Of a stretch of DNA of 10,150 nt, positions 7,086 through 10,150 are shown piece by piece. Positions within the stretch are counted from its first letter, which is position 1; each line of letters starts with the position of its first letter. This stretch comes from Candidatus Cloacimonadota bacterium (lineage in GTDB: Bacteria; Cloacimonadota; Cloacimonadia; Cloacimonadales; Cloacimonadaceae). The stretch spans positions 1 to 10,150 of the forward strand of contig JALNXT010000024.1 in NCBI GenBank assembly GCA_023230245.1, in the 5' to 3' direction. The position numbers and the translations under genes were made by a program. Under the pieces are notes generated by a model. The model was given only the letters and a program-made list of their open reading frames with translations. It was not told the DNA's origin and did no database searches.

Positions 7086-7116
7086 GACGTAATCTGGTAA
7101 TGCTGAAAAACGTCAA
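7084..7116. repeat. Inverted repeat TTGACGT...ACGTCAA in the divergent region
   Basis: TTGACGT at 7084-7090 and ACGTCAA at 7110-7116 are perfect inverted copies separated by 19 bp, so their centres are 26 bp apart. They lie between the divergent PHP operon and the methyltransferase gene. That place and symmetry suit a dimeric regulator operator, but a 7-bp match could arise by chance. Confidence 0.4.
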
Positions 7117-7188
7117 TGGATATTTTATGAAAGCCAGAAAGCATTTTCGTATAAGTAACTGAAATACGAGCTTACACCAATAATTAAT

Positions 7189-7194
7189 GGGGAG
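7189..7194 (+). promoter_or_regulatory. Shine-Dalgarno of the methyltransferase gene
   Basis: GGGGAG sits 5 nt before ATG 7200, a strong ribosome site that decides this start. No good sigma-70-type -35/-10 pair was found upstream; TATAAG near 7151 lacks a fitting -35. Confidence 0.75.
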
Positions 7195-7199
7195 ATAAC

Positions 7200-7985
7200 A
7201 TGGAATACGATCCTTTAAAGAACAAACTTGCCAAGGCAATACAGATGTTCCCTGCTTTGCGGATATTAGTTTACAAAGCCATGGACATGATTCTGCTACG
7301 ACAAAGATATGTGAAGAGGGAAATGCTCGCGCATTTCAGAGAAAAAGAACGTTTCAGCTTCTATGACGCGGGAGCAGGATTCTGCCAATATACTTGGTTT
7401 GTACTAAAGCATTGGCCAAATTCCCAGGTATTGGCTACCGACTTGAAGAGTGACTATCTGAAATCTTTCAGTTTCTATGCTTCCGGCTTTGCTTCCGGTA
7501 GATTTAGCTATAAAAGTGCTGATTTGCAGAGATATGTGCCACCTCAACAATATCAACTCGCCATTGCCATTGATATTCTGGAGCATATCGAAGATGACAA
7601 CACCGCGCTGCGTAAGCTATACCAGACTCTGGCTCCGGAAGGTATGCTGATTATCTCCACCCCTTCTGATACCGATGAAGCTGCCAAATTTACAGCCGAG
7701 CACGTTCGTCCCGGATATGCCAAAATAGATTTGGAAACAAAGCTCCATAAAGCTGGTTTCGAGCTAGTAAAGAGTATCTATACATATGGCTTTTGGGGAA
7801 GCTTAGCCTGGCGTTTGCTGATGAAATACCCGTTACAGATTACGAGTAAGAAGCTGTATCCTTTGTTAGTTCCCTACTACATTGTTGTGTATCCATTTGC
7901 TGAACTGTTTATGCGCATGGATATGCTAAGGAACAACCCTTCAGGCACAGGGATTTTAATCGTGGCTCAAAAGCCCAGAGCATAA
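7200..7985 (+). CDS. Class I SAM-dependent methyltransferase
   Basis: The 261-residue product has a Rossmann methyltransferase core. Motif I is FYDAGAGFCQYT (54-65), with the acidic ribose-binding residue D81 in ATDLKSDYL. An SADL segment (106-109) follows, then the post-motif LAIAIDILEHIEDD (120-133), and LAPEGMLIISTPSD (144-157), the usual strand-5 turn of Methyltransf_11/25 enzymes. About 30 residues precede the core, and the C-terminal part (about 195-261) is rich in aromatic and hydrophobic residues (YPLLVPYYIVVYPFAELF), which could be a lid or membrane-associated segment for a lipophilic or quinone/lipid-like substrate. It is the only rightward gene, divergent from the PHP operon and convergent with sppA, and so looks monocistronic. 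The cofactor is clear from motifs; the substrate is unknown. Confidence 0.88.
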   Translation: MEYDPLKNKLAKAIQMFPALRILVYKAMDMILLRQRYVKREMLAHFREKERFSFYDAGAGFCQYTWFVLKHWPNSQVLATDLKSDYLKSFSFYASGFASGRFSYKSADLQRYVPPQQYQLAIAIDILEHIEDDNTALRKLYQTLAPEGMLIISTPSDTDEAAKFTAEHVRPGYAKIDLETKLHKAGFELVKSIYTYGFWGSLAWRLLMKYPLQITSKKLYPLLVPYYIVVYPFAELFMRMDMLRNNPSGTGILIVAQKPRA

Positions 7986-8003
7986 AACTACTATAAATAA
8001 AGC

Positions 8004-8030
8004 GGGGGAAGAGCAATACACTCTTCCCCC
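8004..8030. terminator. Bidirectional hairpin between convergent genes
   Basis: GGGGGAAGAG (8004-8013) pairs perfectly with CTCTTCCCCC (8021-8030) around a 7-nt loop. It lies 18 bp after the methyltransferase stop and 25 bp after the sppA stop on the other strand. On the minus strand it is followed by GCTTTATTTATAG, a T-rich but broken tail; on the plus strand by AGCGGTTATATTATA. Stem strength and convergent placement make it a likely shared terminator even without a clean U-tract. Confidence 0.8.
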
Positions 8031-8055
8031 AGCGGTTATATTATAAGCTTAGTTA

Positions 8056-10150
8056 TTAGAACTCAATCGTTTCAGGCATGAAGGGACAAAGCATCAAAGC
8101 ACCGTCGCCAGAGTAATCATCCCACAATTCATATAACTTGATATAATCCGCACTCATAGTTTCAAGTGCCTTTATCGGAAGCATTTTAACTAAGGGATTA
8201 GAGCTCATATCAATGCTCATACCCTTGATAGAGGTGGTGGCATCAACAAGGCGAATCTTGCCTTTAATTTTGCTTACGTCTCTCATGTTTTCAACAGCCG
8301 TATCCAGACCACCAAGAGCATCTACCAAACCTATTTCCAAGGCTTGTGCACCAGTCCAGACTCTGCCTTGGGCATGTTGATGAACTTGTTCAAGATTCAT
8401 CACCTTGCGTCCATCGTCCACCTTCTTAACGAAATCTTCATAAGTCCATTCGATCATTTGGGTTAGCTTTTCTTTTTCGGCTTCTTTCCAAGGGCGATAC
8501 ATGGAGCCCATATCGGCATTGGCACCCTTATTGACAGTTGACCAGTTAATCTTGATCTTCTTAAACATATCGGTAGCATTGAATACTAAGCCAATCACGC
8601 CGATAGAACCAGTTAAGGTTGCGGGATCTGCCACGATTCTATCTGCTTTGCAAGATATGTAATATCCACCGCTTGCGGCCATACCAGCCATCGAAACAAC
8701 CACAGGCTTCTTATTTTCTGTTTGTGCTAATTCCATTTCGTGAAGAATTATATCGCTTGCTTGGGCACTGCCTCCGCCACTATCTACTCTTAGAATGATA
8801 CCCTTGTAAGCACTATTCTTCCTAGCTTTGCGGATCAAATCTACAGTAGTTTCTTCCGCTATTTTCCTGCCAGGAGTTCCCTTTCCCATCATGATGTTTC
8901 CACTGGCGTAGATAACGGCAATCTGTGTTTCTTTGGGTTTAGACCAATCATAGCTACGATAATCAACCATGTTGGAAGTCTTCGCCGAGAACTTAGAGTC
9001 CTTTGTAAGCTGTTTGTTTACTTCATCAGCATAAACCAATGCATCTACAAGACCCTTAGACAACGCATCAGAAGCCAGGAAATAAGGGCCGCCATCGATG
9101 ATGTTTTCCACCGAATCGCTTAGCTTTTTACCTCTGCCTCTATAGATACTTTCGGTTATCTGTGAGTATATGCTCTGAAGAATGGAATCGTAAACTTCGC
9201 GTTCTGAAGCTGTCATTTCGGTTTCAGAGAACATATTACCGGCACTTTTGTATTTATGGCTGCGGAAGTTCAACGTTTCAATCCCCAGCTCGGTAAGCAA
9301 GTTTTTAAGATAGGGGCTAGTTATGGAAAGCCCGCGTAAATCGATGCTACCCATTGGGTTTAGGTAAATCTCGTCTGCTATGGAAGCGGCAAAGATATAG
9401 CCTCCGTTGCTGATGTTATCAAAATAGAAGCTAACTTTCTTACCGGTTGTTTTAAAGATAGCAAACGCCTCTATCAGTTCCTGTTGAAGGGCATAAGAAG
9501 TTGCAAAAGAAGGGTTCTTGAGGAATATCCCTTTAATGGTAGGGTCGTCCTTAGCTTTGTTAATTTCAGTTATAACCGCTTCCACAGATTTATCTTTTGA
9601 ATCGTAGATGTTGAAGGGGCCAAATTGATATTTGGGCGATTTGAAAGTTAGGATGTTGCCGCTTAGCTTCATGTTATACCATGTTTTGGGGCTTAAGCCC
9701 AAGAAAGGCTTGAAACTTTCATCGGACATATGAGCCCAGGTAACGCCATAGTTTTCATCTGTCTTGCTGTGCATCATTGCTCCGGCAGATGTGTTGTTTG
9801 CCGCAAAGCTAAAGTTCAGCATGGCGCTTTCATTCTCCATGTTATAAGATGCACCGAGCATCAGACCGTCGAGGATTTGGGTTTGAACACCAAGCACTGG
9901 CTTATATGCTTTGTAATCATCGATGTTCTTAGCATAGTTCATGTCTGCTGTTAGCTCTAAGCGATAGTCCGCCACTGCATCTGTTAAAGCAAAGGGACGC
10001 AATGCAATGCCTCCACGGTAGCTTGGTGAATTCTTATAGGGGTTATCCCAAGTAAGTGCGAGTGAAGCATAATCAGCCGGTCTATAGCTTACACCACTAC
10101 GGAAATCACCTACCTTAAAACCATCTTCTTGCCAACGGTAATTTGTACCA
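8056..10150 (-). CDS. sppA: Signal peptide peptidase SppA (67K type) with N-terminal beta-barrel-like region, 5' end cut by window
   Basis: The frame is open to the right edge, so the N-terminus is missing; 697 residues are visible and the internal TTG near 10002 is not the start. From about base 9684 leftward the protein is a tandem S49/ClpP-fold SppA. The first repeat holds HKYKSAGNMF, whose second Lys (codon 9247-9249) aligns with the E. coli general base K209. The second holds SMAGMAASGGYYIS, with nucleophile Ser (codon 8671-8673) matching S409, plus GSIGVIG. The enzyme cleaves leftover signal peptides or membrane peptides. Before the core, about 155 residues show short alternating beta-strand-like stretches (for example YASLALTWDN, GGIALRPFA, YRLELTADMNYA, LMLGASYNM, AMLNFSFAANN), like outer-membrane barrel strands, and no hydrophobic anchor helix. 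It converges on the methyltransferase with a shared hairpin. Protease identity is secure; localisation of the barrel is inferred. Confidence 0.93.
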   Translation of the reverse strand, partial: GTNYRWQEDGFKVGDFRSGVSYRPADYASLALTWDNPYKNSPSYRGGIALRPFALTDAVADYRLELTADMNYAKNIDDYKAYKPVLGVQTQILDGLMLGASYNMENESAMLNFSFAANNTSAGAMMHSKTDENYGVTWAHMSDESFKPFLGLSPKTWYNMKLSGNILTFKSPKYQFGPFNIYDSKDKSVEAVITEINKAKDDPTIKGIFLKNPSFATSYALQQELIEAFAIFKTTGKKVSFYFDNISNGGYIFAASIADEIYLNPMGSIDLRGLSITSPYLKNLLTELGIETLNFRSHKYKSAGNMFSETEMTASEREVYDSILQSIYSQITESIYRGRGKKLSDSVENIIDGGPYFLASDALSKGLVDALVYADEVNKQLTKDSKFSAKTSNMVDYRSYDWSKPKETQIAVIYASGNIMMGKGTPGRKIAEETTVDLIRKARKNSAYKGIILRVDSGGGSAQASDIILHEMELAQTENKKPVVVSMAGMAASGGYYISCKADRIVADPATLTGSIGVIGLVFNATDMFKKIKINWSTVNKGANADMGSMYRPWKEAEKEKLTQMIEWTYEDFVKKVDDGRKVMNLEQVHQHAQGRVWTGAQALEIGLVDALGGLDTAVENMRDVSKIKGKIRLVDATTSIKGMSIDMSSNPLVKMLPIKALETMSADYIKLYELWDDYSGDGALMLCPFMPETIEF

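Noticed and set aside
7070..7144. N-terminal extension of the PHP protein from ATG 7144
   Set aside because: The 25 extra residues do not resemble the start of PHP/TrpH proteins, the length from ATG 7069 fits the family, and there is no ribosome site at 7144.
10000..10002. TTG as the start of sppA
   Set aside because: The reading frame continues upstream without a stop to the window edge, with the same strand-like protein pattern, so it is an internal Leu codon.

Overview
The window looks like a piece of chromosome from a Gram-negative, diaminopimelate-making bacterium. The pointers are dapD of the succinylase route, a 67K-type SppA fused to an outer-membrane-barrel-like region, and moderate GC. 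From general impression only (amino-acid-metabolism genes in tight runs, sequence style), an anaerobe of the Candidatus Cloacimonadota kind is my best guess. Nothing in the sequence proves it, and no rRNA or other marker gene is present.

Layout. (1) Bases 1-830, minus strand: a GcvT-family folate-binding protein cut by the left edge, with a strong Shine-Dalgarno. (2) Bases 831-1040: an intergenic stretch with a decayed 9-10 bp repeat and no convincing terminator. (3) Bases 1041 to about 7069, minus strand: six genes packed end to end and transcribed right to left. In transcription order they are a PHP-domain phosphoesterase (RNase AM/TrpH-like), a small two-helix membrane protein of unknown function, a PatB/MalY-type PLP enzyme, dapD, a class I/II aminotransferase, and a YtcJ-like metal-dependent amidohydrolase. 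Neighbours overlap by 4-22 bp, or are 7 bp apart for the last pair, so this is very probably one translationally coupled operon. (4) Bases 7070-7199: a divergent intergenic region with two overlapping inverted repeats. (5) Bases 7200-7985, plus strand: a class I SAM-dependent methyltransferase. (6) Bases 7986-8055: a convergent intergenic region with a perfect 10-bp hairpin. (7) Bases 8056-10150, minus strand: SppA, open at the right edge, whose visible N-terminal part reads as beta-barrel strands instead of an inner-membrane anchor.

How the genes fit together. DapD plus an adjoining aminotransferase gives two consecutive steps of meso-diaminopimelate/lysine synthesis: succinylation of tetrahydrodipicolinate, then transamination. 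A second PLP enzyme (PatB-like) and an amidohydrolase sit in the same run. They may be sulfur-amino-acid or amide-cleaving side enzymes. More speculatively, the amidohydrolase could supply the missing desuccinylase step. No mobile element, CRISPR array, tRNA or rRNA gene was seen. The most unusual items are the barrel-SppA fusion, the GcvT-like protein with substituted active-site residues, and the composition of the dap cluster.
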